Assembly (NCBI GenBank): GCA_004564215.1
Contig: CP024846.1
Location: 1,178,001-1,242,000, forward strand
Reading direction: 5' to 3'
Length of the DNA: 64,000 nucleotides
Source: Beijerinckiaceae bacterium
GTDB taxonomy: Bacteria > Pseudomonadota > Alphaproteobacteria > Rhizobiales > Beijerinckiaceae
Made by a program: the position numbers and the translations under genes. Positions 43,473 to 53,170 of the stretch are shown piece by piece (the stretch's first letter is position 1; each line of letters begins with the position of its first letter). The notes beneath the pieces were generated by a model that ran no database searches, was not told the DNA's origin, and was given only the letters and a program-made list of their open reading frames with translations.

Positions 43473-44540
43473 ATGTCCTTGTGCCACGAGCCGGCAAATG
43501 CAGTTGCCGACGGGCCGACCCTTGCCGACAAGGTGACATTCTTGAGTCAACCCAGCGTCTATGGCCGCGGCGGAGGTGACGTAGCGCGACAGGAAACCCA
43601 CATGTCCTGGCTCTTCCTGGCCAATGGCCATGTTCTGAAGCTCAAGAAACCTGTCCGTTTTTCCTACCTCGATTTCTCGACCCTGGCGCGCCGGCAGGCC
43701 GCGTGTCAGGCCGAGCTGAAGTTGAACCGCCGTCTGGCGAGCGACGTCTACCTCGACGTCGTACCTCTGGTAGAGACGCCGCGCGGCCTTGCAATCGGCA
43801 AACCGGGCGTTCCTGTCGAGTGGCTTGTCGTGATGCGACGGCTCGACGAGGCCTGGACGCTCGAACGCAGGATTCTCGATCATCGCCTCGCGGGTCAAGA
43901 TCTTGATCGGCTCATGGCAACCCTTAGCGCATTTTACCGGCACGCACCGGCAGTGTTCACGACGCCCGCGCTCCACCTTGCGGAGTGGCGGCACAATCTT
44001 TCCCTCAATCGCAGGATTCTGCTTGAGCCGCGTCTGGCGCTTCCTGCCGGCCTGGTGCGGAAAATCGACATCGCCCAGCGCCGCTTCCTCGAAGCGAAAT
44101 CGGAATGGTTCGCGGCGCGTGTACGCGCCCATCATATCGTGGATGGTCACGGAGACCTCCGCCCGGAGCATATTTGGATCGATCATCCCATCCGAATCAT
44201 CGATTGTCTCGAATTCAATTCCAAGCTTCGGGCCATCGATCCTCTTGATGAACTGGCTTACCTCAGCGTCGAATGCGATCGGCTCGGCGCCGCCTGGGCC
44301 GGCCAATACCTGAAACGCCGGGTTCTGCGGAGATGGAGCGACAGCCCGTCCGCCGCGCTATTTTGTTTTTACCGCTGCTATCGCGCGACGCTACGGGCAC
44401 GCTTGGCCATCGCTCATCTCCTTGAGGAGAATCCGCGCACGCCTGAAAAATGGCCGCGTCTCGCCCGCACCTATCTGCGTTTGGCCGCAGCCGACGCCTT
44501 GCTTCTTGAGCGCATGCTCAAAAAGCAAGGAGATCGCTGA
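43473..44540 (+). CDS. Aminoglycoside-phosphotransferase-like kinase (COG2187 type)
   Basis: 355 aa from ATG 43473, preceded by GGAGAGG; the frame is open further upstream into chaB. Kinase-like features: Lys in GHVLKLKKPVRFSYLDFST, catalytic HHIVDGHGDLRPEHIWI and metal-binding IIDCLEFNSKLR. In many bacteria this domain is joined to a P-loop kinase domain; here it stands alone. Substrate unknown. Its last 23 bases overlap the convergent PRPP-synthetase homolog. Confidence 0.82.
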   Translation: MSLCHEPANAVADGPTLADKVTFLSQPSVYGRGGGDVARQETHMSWLFLANGHVLKLKKPVRFSYLDFSTLARRQAACQAELKLNRRLASDVYLDVVPLVETPRGLAIGKPGVPVEWLVVMRRLDEAWTLERRILDHRLAGQDLDRLMATLSAFYRHAPAVFTTPALHLAEWRHNLSLNRRILLEPRLALPAGLVRKIDIAQRRFLEAKSEWFAARVRAHHIVDGHGDLRPEHIWIDHPIRIIDCLEFNSKLRAIDPLDELAYLSVECDRLGAAWAGQYLKRRVLRRWSDSPSAALFCFYRCYRATLRARLAIAHLLEENPRTPEKWPRLARTYLRLAAADALLLERMLKKQGDR

Positions 44541-45552
44541 GAGCTTCTCCTCTGTGCAGGCGCAGGATGGCTTCCGCCAGCAGGGGTGCAACCGGCAGCG
44601 TATCGATCTTTTCGCGCATCGCTTCAGTTCCAAGCCGGAACGCCGGGACACTGTCCGTGACAACCAATCGATCGAGTGCGGAGTCCGCGATGACCTCGCG
44701 CGCGCCTTCCATGAACAAGCCATGGGTGACGAGCGCAATGATCTGCGTGGCGCCCGCGCGGCGCGCCGCCTTCGCCGCCCGCAGCAATGTGTGCCCGGTG
44801 CTGATCAAATCGTCGATGATCAATGCGGTCGATCCTTCCACGTCGCCGACAAAAAGATCTCCGGTTACGACACCGGCGCTGCGATGCTTATCGGCAAACC
44901 CCTTCCCGACCGGCCTGTTGAGCTTTGCCTCAAGGGTTTCGCGCAACAGTTCGGCACGCTTGACCCCGCCGGGATCCGGAGACACGACACAAAGGCGTTC
45001 CGCGTTCAAAGCCTCGGCATAGTCGACAAACAAGGGGGCGGCAGTGAGCGCCACCGTTCGACACCGGAAAGCATTTTCGAACGCCGCCGGATTGTGGACG
45101 TCGAGCGTAAGCACCGCGTCGGTGCCGACCGCCTCGAAAAGACTGGCCACATATCGGGTAATCACCGGATCATTGGGCTTGGTGCGACGATCTTTGCGGG
45201 CATAGCAGAGGTAAGGCACGATGGCCGTTACCCGCGCCGCCCCTGAATCCTTGAGCGCACCGATAAAAAACAAAAGGCGGCAAAGCTTGTCGTTGGCGCT
45301 CTCAACGGGGCCGCTGTGGAGGCTTTGCACCACATAGACCTCCGCGCCACTGACCGTATCAAGCGGCCGCGTCTTGTGCTCGCCATCTTCGAATTGGCGT
45401 TCCTCATGTGCCGCAAGAGGCCAGCAAAGAGCCCGCGCAATCGCTTCCCCTAGCTCGGCAGTTGCCCGCAGCGCAAACAGCTTGGGGGGCGCCCCCTCAG
45501 CCAGACCCGACCCAGTATCTGCGGGAGACCAAAGTCGGCATTCTCGGTGCAT
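44518..45552 (-). CDS. Ribose-phosphate pyrophosphokinase homolog (PRPP synthetase-like)
   Basis: 344 aa. The Prs fold shows ERQFEDGEHKTRP (flexible loop), IVPYLCYARKDRRTKPNDPV, LDVHN, and the PRPP loop ALIIDDLISTGHTLLRAAK. About 24 extra residues precede the usual start. It differs enough from housekeeping Prs (for example SPDPGGVKRAELLRE) that it is likely an accessory paralog, perhaps feeding the nearby phosphoribosyltransferase (inference). Confidence 0.87.
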   Translation of the reverse strand: MHRECRLWSPADTGSGLAEGAPPKLFALRATAELGEAIARALCWPLAAHEERQFEDGEHKTRPLDTVSGAEVYVVQSLHSGPVESANDKLCRLLFFIGALKDSGAARVTAIVPYLCYARKDRRTKPNDPVITRYVASLFEAVGTDAVLTLDVHNPAAFENAFRCRTVALTAAPLFVDYAEALNAERLCVVSPDPGGVKRAELLRETLEAKLNRPVGKGFADKHRSAGVVTGDLFVGDVEGSTALIIDDLISTGHTLLRAAKAARRAGATQIIALVTHGLFMEGAREVIADSALDRLVVTDSVPAFRLGTEAMREKIDTLPVAPLLAEAILRLHRGEALSDLLAF

Positions 45553-45646
45553 CGGCTTTGACCTTCATCGAAACGCGGTACTTGGCCCTTTTGCCATGGG
45601 TGCGGGCCTAAACCCTTCACCCACGCTCGCCGGATACGGGCGCCTC

Positions 45647-46069
45647 TTACAGACGGCCCATTTCGAAATCTTCGCAGGAGCGGTCGAACTGCGACAGGGC
45701 TTCCTCAAGGTGATCGGAGAGGAGCGGAATGCCAAGAAGATAGGTTGCCGTACGTTTATTGTGAGCTCGCGTGGCTTCCGCCCGCAGTTCGTCCCAATCG
45801 TCGATCGTGCCGTCGCCGCGGCCGAGCCATGTGAGCGCGACGAGATCGATTTGTTCGTCCTCGTTCATGGCCCCTATGAAGCCACGGATCTCTTCGACAA
45901 CCGGATCGTCGCCATGGTCCTCCAACACAGACACCATGGAATCATCCGTCGCATTGGAAGCATCGTCGGGGTCGGTTACCACGTCCTTGACGTCGAATTC
46001 ACGCGCCTTGATAATAATGAAGCAGACTTTTTCGGTTGTGATCGTCAAGCTCGGTAGATCTTTTGCCAT
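45647..46069 (-). CDS. DUF3775 protein
   Basis: 140 aa. It starts LTITTEKVCFIIIKAREFDV and carries FIGAMNEDEQIDLVALTWLG, TIDDWDELRAEATRAHNKRT and TYLLGIPLLSDHLEEALSQF, the DUF3775 pattern. It is acidic and probably cytoplasmic, of unknown function, and common in Rhizobiales. It lies 94 bp downstream of the PRPP-synthetase homolog on the same strand. Confidence 0.85.
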   Translation of the reverse strand: MAKDLPSLTITTEKVCFIIIKAREFDVKDVVTDPDDASNATDDSMVSVLEDHGDDPVVEEIRGFIGAMNEDEQIDLVALTWLGRGDGTIDDWDELRAEATRAHNKRTATYLLGIPLLSDHLEEALSQFDRSCEDFEMGRL

Positions 46070-46262
46070 GGTTCATCTCATGCCGCCTGATTATGGGCGC
46101 TGTGGAGGGCCTGATCTCGTGGGGCTTTGCAAGGCAGGAAAGCTGGTTTCTCTTAAGCGTTCGGAATCAGGAACCGCACGCGCCTGCAAAGCTTCTACCC
46201 CCCGATGACTCATTGAACATGACATAAATCAACGGCCACGGCCACCGTCAGGCGCACTGCGC

Positions 46263-46961
46263 TCAGCCGGATTTGAAACTCCGGCGTGGCGCGCTGGAAC
46301 GAAGCTCGGCGAGGACGGTCTCGCCGGCGATCGCCTTGGACCCCATTGTGACGACGGGCCGTGCCACCCCTGGAATGTAAACATCCACCCGTGAACCGAA
46401 GCGGATGAGGCCGAACCTGTCCCCCGCGCCGATGACTTCGCCTTGGCGGACGAAACAGACAATGCGGCGGGCGATCAGTCCGGCAATCTGCACGACGCCG
46501 AAGCGGCCGGCGGCGGTTTCGATCACAAGGCCATTGCGCTCATTGTTTTCGCTCGCCTTGTCGAGATCGGCATTGAGAAACAGGCCCGGCTTATAGGCAA
46601 CTTTGGTGACGCGCCCCGCGACCGGCGCACGATTCACATGGCAGTCGAACACCGACATGAAAATCGAAATCCGCTGCATGGGCTCGGCGCCGAGCCCCAG
46701 CTCCGGCGGCGGAGGATAATATCCGACCGCGGACACAACACCATCGGCGGGCGAGACCACCAGATTTTCATCGAGCGGCGTCAGGCGGGTCGGGTCGCGA
46801 AAGAAATAGGCGCACCAGACCGTTGCAATCGTGCCGATCCAGCCGAGCGTGCCGAAAAAAGAGCCGAGGACCAGGGTCGCAATGCCGAAGCCGGCGATAA
46901 AAATATACCCCTCGGGATGGATGGGCGTGACCTGCTTACGGATCGATTCGATGATCGACAT
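46263..46961 (-). CDS. psd: Phosphatidylserine decarboxylase, short (archaeal-type) proenzyme
   Basis: 232 aa. Two N-terminal membrane segments, then [29 protein letters not shown], and the self-cleavage site [10 protein letters not shown] (Gly189-Ser190, giving the pyruvoyl group). It makes phosphatidylethanolamine in the inner membrane. In many Rhizobiales pssA follows directly; here the downstream 190 bp hold no such gene. It lies 68 bp after the Atm1-type gene on the same strand. Confidence 0.93.
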   Translation of the reverse strand: MSIIESIRKQVTPIHPEGYIFIAGFGIATLVLGSFFGTLGWIGTIATVWCAYFFRDPTRLTPLDENLVVSPADGVVSAVGYYPPPPELGLGAEPMQRISIFMSVFDCHVNRAPVAGRVTKVAYKPGLFLNADLDKASENNERNGLVIETAAGRFGVVQIAGLIARRIVCFVRQGEVIGAGDRFGLIRFGSRVDVYIPGVARPVVTMGSKAIAGETVLAELRSSAPRRSFKSG

Positions 46962-47029
46962 GTGACAATCCTATTTCGGAACCCCCGGCGCCCGCCGGTC
47001 CAGTTTGAAAGTCCAACGCTCACGCTCGG

Positions 47030-49003
47030 TCAAAGACTAGGGGGTATCACCGAATCCTTGTCCAGCAAATTTTCCTCGTCCGGATCGCCGGCAGCTTCAG
47101 CTGATTCATCCGTCTCGATCTTGATGCTGAGCCTTGCGCCTTCCTCGATCGCGGCACGGCGCAAGGTTTCCTCGGCCTGCCTGATCTCATGCTGACGGTT
47201 CCACATCGCGGCATAGAACCCGTTTTGCGCCAGAAGTTCGGTGTGTGTGCCGCGTTCCACGATGCGGGCCTTGTCGAGCATGATGATCTCGTCGGCATTG
47301 ACGATGGTTGAAAGCCTGTGCGCGATCACCAAGGTTGTCCGCCCCCGCGCGACCCGGTCGAGCGCGTCCTGAATCTCGCGCTCGGTAAAAGAGTCGAGCG
47401 CCGACGTCGCCTCGTCGAGGACCAGAATGGGCGGCGCCTTCAAAATGGTTCTTGCAATCGCGACGCGCTGCTTTTCGCCACCGGAGAGCTTCAGTCCGCG
47501 TTCGCCGACCTGCGCTTCATAACCACCCGGAATTTGTTCGATGAAATGATCGATCCGCGCCAGGCGCGCCGCCTCGTGGACCTCGGCGTCGCTCGCGTCG
47601 TGGCGACCATACCGAATATTGTAGGCGATCGTGTCATTGAACAGCACGGTGTCCTGCGGGACCATGCCGATCGCGGCGCGCAGCGAGCGTTGCGTCACCA
47701 GCGAGATGTCCTGCCCGTCGATCCTGATGCATCCCGGGGAAGGCTCGTAGAAGCGGAAAAGCAGCCGCGAAAGCGTCGATTTACCGGCGCCCGAGGGGCC
47801 AACGATGGCCACCGTCTTGCCGGCGGGCACTTCGAAGCTGATGTCCTTCAGAATGGGGCGGCGCGGGTCGTAATGAAACGACACATTTTCGAACGAGAGT
47901 TTCCCTTCGGAGACGACAAGCGGCTTGGCGCCTGGGCGGTCGCGGACCTCCGGATCCTGGCCGAGGATGGAAAACATCATCTCTATGTCGATTGTCGATT
48001 GTTTGATCTCGCGATAGACAAGCCCCATGAAGCTCAACGGTTGATAGAGCTGAATCATCATCGCATTGATGAGAATGAAATCGCCGACCGTATTTACGCC
48101 GCTCTTGATTCCGGCAATGCTCATTGCCATGGCGCTGGTCAGGCCGATTGTGAAAATGACCGCTTGGCCGCCGTTGAGCCACGCCAGCGAAGTGTAGGTC
48201 TTCACGCTCATCCGCTCATAACGGGCGATGGATTTGTCGTAACGCTGCCTCTCGCGCTCCTCGGCGTTGAAATATTTCACCGTCTCGAAATTCAGCAGGC
48301 TGTCGATGGCCTTTGTATTGGCATCCGTGTCGCTCTCGTTCATTGCCCGCCGGATCGCGATCCGCCAATTGGTCGCCGCGGTTGTGAACGCCATATAGGC
48401 AAGGATCATCGCGCTCACCACGGCCGCATAACGCCAGTCGAACTGATACAGAAAGACCGTCAGGATCAGGATGAATTCGACGATGGTCGGCACTGCCGTC
48501 AGCATGGTTGTGCGAACGATGGTTTCGATCGAATTGCGTCCCCGTTCTAGAATTCGCGTGAGGCCGCCCGTCTTGCGCTCGACGTGAAAACGAAGCGATA
48601 GCTCATGCAAATGGGCAAACACGTCGCGCGCGAGACGGCGGACCGCATGCATCGCGACATCGGCGAAGATCGCGTCGCGGAATTGCGTAAACAGCGCCAT
48701 CACCACCCGCAAGCCGCCGTAAAGCAGTGTAAAGGCCAGGGGTCCGGCGATCACACCCGCAAGGGCCGGGCGCTCCGGGTAGCTCAAGGCATCGGTCGCC
48801 CATTTGAAGGAATAGGGGACGGCGATAGTGATGACTTTGGCAAGCAATAGAAACGCCAGGGAAACGAAGATCCGCACCATCAAGTCGCGGCGTCCGCTGG
48901 GCCAAATATAGGGCCAGAGCTTGCGGAGCGTCGTGCCAGGCACCTTGGCGGGCGCGTTGGCGGCATCTGCCGACGGGAAAGAAAAAAGAAACGGACGCGA
49001 CAT
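47030..49003 (-). CDS. Atm1/HMT-type ABC exporter (fused permease and ATPase)
   Basis: 657 aa. The N-terminal exporter membrane domain has six helices (about 40-320; FVSLAFLLLAKVITIAVPYS). The ATPase has Walker A GPSGAGKSTLSRLL, signature LSGGEKQRVAIARTIL and Walker B LVLDEATSALD. The motif NFETVKYFNAEERERQRYD is typical of Atm1-like exporters, which move glutathione-linked sulfur or metal compounds. The acidic C-terminal tail is specific to alphaproteobacterial members. Confidence 0.92.
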   Translation of the reverse strand: MSRPFLFSFPSADAANAPAKVPGTTLRKLWPYIWPSGRRDLMVRIFVSLAFLLLAKVITIAVPYSFKWATDALSYPERPALAGVIAGPLAFTLLYGGLRVVMALFTQFRDAIFADVAMHAVRRLARDVFAHLHELSLRFHVERKTGGLTRILERGRNSIETIVRTTMLTAVPTIVEFILILTVFLYQFDWRYAAVVSAMILAYMAFTTAATNWRIAIRRAMNESDTDANTKAIDSLLNFETVKYFNAEERERQRYDKSIARYERMSVKTYTSLAWLNGGQAVIFTIGLTSAMAMSIAGIKSGVNTVGDFILINAMMIQLYQPLSFMGLVYREIKQSTIDIEMMFSILGQDPEVRDRPGAKPLVVSEGKLSFENVSFHYDPRRPILKDISFEVPAGKTVAIVGPSGAGKSTLSRLLFRFYEPSPGCIRIDGQDISLVTQRSLRAAIGMVPQDTVLFNDTIAYNIRYGRHDASDAEVHEAARLARIDHFIEQIPGGYEAQVGERGLKLSGGEKQRVAIARTILKAPPILVLDEATSALDSFTEREIQDALDRVARGRTTLVIAHRLSTIVNADEIIMLDKARIVERGTHTELLAQNGFYAAMWNRQHEIRQAEETLRRAAIEEGARLSIKIETDESAEAAGDPDEENLLDKDSVIPPSL

Positions 49004-49248
49004 CTGGCTCGTTTGTAGGGAGGCTCAACCTGGACCGGACGCCGCCGGCGCTTTTCGCGGGGCTGCCGAAGAAGATTATTTAGGCGCGCAACCACCGGCC
49101 CCGGGAAGTATCAAGTTTCTAGCCATTCGCAAAATACCCGGAAGCCGGTGCGTGCCCAGCCAATTGGCGGATAGGCCATCGGTCTAGCCTAAGGCGGATA
49201 TCGAAACCGGCTCTTGACCCTATATGGGCGGCGGGCGACAAGCAGGCC

Positions 49249-49890
49249 ATGTCATCAAAACAAATATCTTTGGAGGCGCGCTCAGGCTCTCGCCTCGTTC
49301 GCAACATTTGCGTCTATTGCGGCTCCGCCCAAGGCGCAGACCCGATTTATGTCTCAGCCGCCCAGAAGCTTGGCCATGCCATGGCCTCCGCCGGAGTGGG
49401 CCTCGTTTATGGCGGCGGGGCCACCGGGCTGATGGGCGCAATCGCTCGGTCCGTCCTCGCCCATGGAGGTCAAGTGACCGGGATCATTCCGGATTTTCTG
49501 CAAAGCAAGGAGCAATTGCTGCCCGAAGTGCAGGAATGCCTTGTCGTCGGTGACATGCATGAGCGCAAGCGCCTCATGTTCGAGCGCGCCGACGCCTTCG
49601 TGGCCTTGCCGGGCGGCATCGGTACACTGGAGGAGTTGGCGGAACAATTGACCTGGGTTCAGCTGGAGCGTCACACCAAACCTGTCTTGATCGCCGATAT
49701 CGCCGGTTTTTGGCAGCCCCTGCTCGGCCTTTTCGCCCATATGCGCGAGCGGCGGTTCATCCAATCGTCTTTCGAAGTCCGCTATCTTGTTGCCGAAAAG
49801 ATAGAGGACATCTTGCCCATGGTGGAGACCGCTGCGGCAAAGGCTGTGGTTCTGGGCACACGCAAGGAGACCGTAGACCCCAGATTTTAA
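49249..49890 (+). CDS. LOG-family nucleotide 5'-monophosphate phosphoribohydrolase (TIGR00730)
   Basis: 213 aa. NICVYCGSAQGADPIYVSAA at the N-terminus, GLVYGGGATGLMGAIA, and the catalytic PGGIGTLEELAEQLTW. Known LOG proteins release cytokinin bases from nucleotide precursors; in bacteria without plant contact they act on purine or pyrimidine nucleotides. A stretch of 245 bp with no other gene separates it from the divergent Atm1-type gene. Confidence 0.92.
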   Translation: MSSKQISLEARSGSRLVRNICVYCGSAQGADPIYVSAAQKLGHAMASAGVGLVYGGGATGLMGAIARSVLAHGGQVTGIIPDFLQSKEQLLPEVQECLVVGDMHERKRLMFERADAFVALPGGIGTLEELAEQLTWVQLERHTKPVLIADIAGFWQPLLGLFAHMRERRFIQSSFEVRYLVAEKIEDILPMVETAAAKAVVLGTRKETVDPRF

Positions 49891-50018
49891 AGCTATGGTT
49901 TTGAAATCACAGTGTCTTAGAAAATCAACTTTCCGTCGGCAAACTCCGCCCGAAGGCCAGACAGAGCTGCGGCGGTGATATAAATGGTAATCGCGACGCG
50001 CATTGATTACGGTGCAAC

Positions 50019-51053
50019 GTGACGCATGATCCCGAGATATTCTCTATCCAGATCAAGGCGGATCCGTCCGAACGTCTCGTCACGCCGTCGGAACGCAGCG
50101 CCCTGGCTCGCAGAAGCGGCTTTGCGTTCCTGCTTGCGATCTGCCTTCTGATTCATGCGTCGGTTCTGTTCTTCCTACTCGACCGCGAGAAATCGATCGT
50201 CGAGCCCACGCGCGAGGAAGAGATACCCATCGAAGTTGTCATGCTGCCGCCCGAGCAAAAGGCCGAGCCGGCTTCCAAGAAACCGCCGCCTCCCGATCTC
50301 GTAACGCCGCCCGTGGTCAAGGAAAAGCCGCCGCCGGAAAAGGTGGAGCTTGACGAGGCCGATATTGCGCGGGATGCGCCAAGGACCGGAAACGACAGCA
50401 AGACCCACAAGGGCGAACCCGAAAAGGAAACCAAGGCGCCGCGCGTTGCTCCACCGCCCAAGCTCGTGACCCCGCAGCCGCCCCAGGACAAGCCGGAGCA
50501 GGAAAAAGCTTCGCCGCCGGTCCAGGAAAAAGTGGACAAGCCCTCGCCTCCGACCGAACCGCAAAAGCTCGCCGACGAAAAGCTCGACGCCGAGGCCCTC
50601 GACAAGGCCCAGCCGGAAGCGCCCGCCAAGCCACAAGAAAAGCAAGCGCCGCAACCGAGCAAGACCCCCGCCACCCAGGGCAAAAAAACCACGGTCGCCC
50701 AGCAGCTCGCGGCGTTTTCCGCCGCGCCGACCTATTCGTTTGGCGCAGCGACCAAAGCCCTGCCGATGGGAGGGGGCACCGAGAAGGCCTCCTATCTGTC
50801 GATTCTCTACGGGATGATCATGCGCCAGATGCATTTTCCGCCTGGCGTTCGCGAACGTCACGTGATGGGTGAAGGGATTGTTTCGTTTTATGTCGACGAC
50901 TCCGGCCATCTGACGCATCAGGCAGTTTATCGTTCAAGCGGGCTGCCCGATCTCGATGCCGCCGCCCTTAACGCGGTCCGCCGCGCCGCGCCGTTTCCGG
51001 CGCCGCCGCGCAACGATCCCCACGCCATCTGGTTTCATTTCGATACGCGATAG
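50019..51053 (+). CDS. TonB-like energy transducer
   Basis: 344 aa from a GTG. An N-terminal cytoplasmic part precedes one membrane helix (GFAFLLAICLLIHASVLFFL, about 34-53). A long Pro/Lys/Glu-rich spacer (about 70-240) and a TonB-like C-terminal domain with GVRERHVMGEGIVSFYVDDS and SGLPDLDAAALNAVRRAAPF follow. It links the inner-membrane proton force to outer-membrane receptors; no exbBD or receptor gene is adjacent. Confidence 0.88.
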   Translation: MTHDPEIFSIQIKADPSERLVTPSERSALARRSGFAFLLAICLLIHASVLFFLLDREKSIVEPTREEEIPIEVVMLPPEQKAEPASKKPPPPDLVTPPVVKEKPPPEKVELDEADIARDAPRTGNDSKTHKGEPEKETKAPRVAPPPKLVTPQPPQDKPEQEKASPPVQEKVDKPSPPTEPQKLADEKLDAEALDKAQPEAPAKPQEKQAPQPSKTPATQGKKTTVAQQLAAFSAAPTYSFGAATKALPMGGGTEKASYLSILYGMIMRQMHFPPGVRERHVMGEGIVSFYVDDSGHLTHQAVYRSSGLPDLDAAALNAVRRAAPFPAPPRNDPHAIWFHFDTR

Positions 51054-51062
51054 GCTCTCGGT

Positions 51063-52658
51063 CTACCGCGCGCCGGACTTTAAAAGCTTATAGGTGATGG
51101 CATCGGTCAGCGCCTGGAACGAGGCGTCGATAATATTGGCCGAGACGCCGACCGTCGACCAGCTTTCGCCGCTCTTGTCGCGAAATTCGATCAGCACGCG
51201 GGTCACCGCATCGGTTCCGCCCTGGAAAATGCGGACGCGGTAATCGACCAGTTCGAGATCCTCCATGAAGCGCTGATATTTGCCGAGATCCTTGCGAAGC
51301 GCGAGATCGAGCGCATTGATCGGTCCCTCGCCCTCGGCGGCGGAAATCAGGATTTCCCCATCGATGCACACCTTGACGATCGCTTCCGACACCGAGACCA
51401 GATCGCCTTGCGCATTGTGGCGGCGCTCGACATTGACGCGAAAGCGCTCGACTTCGAAATAATCCGGCACCTGCGCGAGAATCTTCCGGGCCAAAAGCTC
51501 GAAGGAGGCATCCGCCCCCTCATAGGCATAGCCCAGCGATTCCTTTTGCTTGACCTCATCGAGCAAGCGCGCGACGCGGGGATCGTTCTTGTCGACGGAG
51601 ACGCCGATCCGCTCCAGCTCGGCGAGGATGTTCGACTTTCCGGCCTGATCCGACACCAGGAGCCTTCGCTTGTTGCCGACCGCTTCCGGGGTGACATGCT
51701 CATAGGTCTTGGGTTCCTTCATCACCGCCGAGGCATGGATGCCGGCCTTGGTGGCGAAGGCGGACGCGCCGACATAGGGCGCATGCCTGTTCGGCGACCG
51801 GTTCAGCAATTCGTCGAGCGTGTGGCTGACTTTGGTCAGCGCGGCGAGCTGATCGAGTGAGACGCCGATCTCGAATTTATCCGCGAAATCGCTTTTCAGC
51901 AGCAGCGTCGGGATGAGCGTAACGAGATTGGCGTTGCCACAACGCTCACCAAGACCATTCAGCGTGCCTTGAATATGCCTGGCGCCGGCACGGACCGCGG
52001 CCAGCGAATTGGCGACCGCATTGCCGGTGTCGTCATGCGCGTGAATGCCAAGATACGATCCCGGCACATGCAGCGCGACGTCCGCGACAATCGTTTCGAT
52101 CTCATGCGGCAACGTTCCGCCATTGGTGTCGCAGAGCACGATCCACCGGGCGCCGGCCGCATGGGCCGTCTTCGCGCAGGACAGCGCATAGGCCCGATTG
52201 GCCTTGTACCCATCGAAGAAGTGCTCGCAGTCAAGGACCACCTCGCGGCCTTTGGCCAATGCGGCTTCGATCGACTGGCTGATGTTGTCGAGATTTTCCT
52301 CGAGCGTGCAGCCGAGCGCGACATGCACGTGATAATCCCAGGCCTTGGCCACAAAAGTGATGGCGTCGGCGTCGGCCGCCAGGAGGCCCGCCACGCCCGG
52401 ATCATTGGCGGCGGATCGCCCTGCCCTTTTGGTCATGCCGAAGGCCGTGAAACGCGCATTCTTCAACTTCGGTTTTGCCGCAAAAAATTCCGTATCGAGA
52501 GGATTGGCACCGGGATAGCCGCCCTCAATGAAATCGACGCCCAGTCCATCAAGCAGGGCCGCGATATGGCGCTTGTCGGCCAGCGAAAAATCGACGCCAG
52601 CCATCTGCGCGCCATCTCGCAAGGTCGTATCGAACAGGGACAGTCTTTCGCGGGTCAT
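51063..52658 (-). CDS. cimA: (R)-citramalate synthase
   Basis: 531 aa from ATG 52658, overlapping the GNAT stop (ATGA). LFDTTLRDGAQMAGVDFSLA is the alpha-isopropylmalate-synthase family opening; catalytic HAHDDTGNAVANSLAAVRAG and GTLNGLGERCGNANL follow, then the LeuA-type regulatory domain (about 400-530). It condenses pyruvate and acetyl-CoA for isoleucine synthesis. The DGAQMAGV form and length fit the TIGR00977 group rather than LeuA. Confidence 0.92.
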   Translation of the reverse strand: MTRERLSLFDTTLRDGAQMAGVDFSLADKRHIAALLDGLGVDFIEGGYPGANPLDTEFFAAKPKLKNARFTAFGMTKRAGRSAANDPGVAGLLAADADAITFVAKAWDYHVHVALGCTLEENLDNISQSIEAALAKGREVVLDCEHFFDGYKANRAYALSCAKTAHAAGARWIVLCDTNGGTLPHEIETIVADVALHVPGSYLGIHAHDDTGNAVANSLAAVRAGARHIQGTLNGLGERCGNANLVTLIPTLLLKSDFADKFEIGVSLDQLAALTKVSHTLDELLNRSPNRHAPYVGASAFATKAGIHASAVMKEPKTYEHVTPEAVGNKRRLLVSDQAGKSNILAELERIGVSVDKNDPRVARLLDEVKQKESLGYAYEGADASFELLARKILAQVPDYFEVERFRVNVERRHNAQGDLVSVSEAIVKVCIDGEILISAAEGEGPINALDLALRKDLGKYQRFMEDLELVDYRVRIFQGGTDAVTRVLIEFRDKSGESWSTVGVSANIIDASFQALTDAITYKLLKSGAR

Positions 52659-53170
52659 TGCCGTTCGTCCGGCTGAGCTTTGGGAGCCAGCACTTTCTTC
52701 ATACGCGTGTTGCCCAACCATTGGCCATCGATCTCTATCGTATTACGCCTCTCGGGTACAAAACCCCGCTTTTCGAACAAAGGCTTTGCGGTGTCGCTGG
52801 CATCGGTCACAAGCGCGGCAATGCCCCGCGCGGTCGCAAGCCGCTCGATCGCGTCGCAGAGCGTGCTCGCAACTCCCGTGCGGGCGACAGCGGGATGAAC
52901 ATAAAGCTGGTCGATCAGGCCGCCATTCTGCAAAGCGATAAAACCAACCGGCGAGCCACCGATCAGCGCAATGAGAGTGAGCGCGTTTCTCAGGCTTTGG
53001 CCCAGCACTTCGTCGTCGTCTGCGGCCGAGGCCCAAGCGCGGCGCTGGCCTTCATCGTAGTCGTCGACGGTCAATTCCTCGATGGCGGCGAAGCGGATTT
53101 CAGCAAGAAGCGGAAGGTCCGAGGCGAGGTAGGGCCGCAGCGATGGTTTTGGAAAGGCGCTGGCGTTCAT
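52655..53170 (-). CDS. GNAT-family N-acetyltransferase
   Basis: 171 aa from ATG 53170, overlapping the cysS stop. Acetyl-CoA-binding core [20 protein letters not shown] (motif A) and [20 protein letters not shown] (motif B). Substrate unknown. It sits in an overlapping cysS-GNAT-cimA operon, so expression is tied to amino-acid and translation genes. Confidence 0.9.
   Translation of the reverse strand: MNASAFPKPSLRPYLASDLPLLAEIRFAAIEELTVDDYDEGQRRAWASAADDDEVLGQSLRNALTLIALIGGSPVGFIALQNGGLIDQLYVHPAVARTGVASTLCDAIERLATARGIAALVTDASDTAKPLFEKRGFVPERRNTIEIDGQWLGNTRMKKVLAPKAQPDERQ

Noticed and set aside
47318..48550. Antisense open frame over the Atm1-type ABC gene
   Set aside because: The ABC signature, Walker motifs and membrane helices are all on the minus strand.
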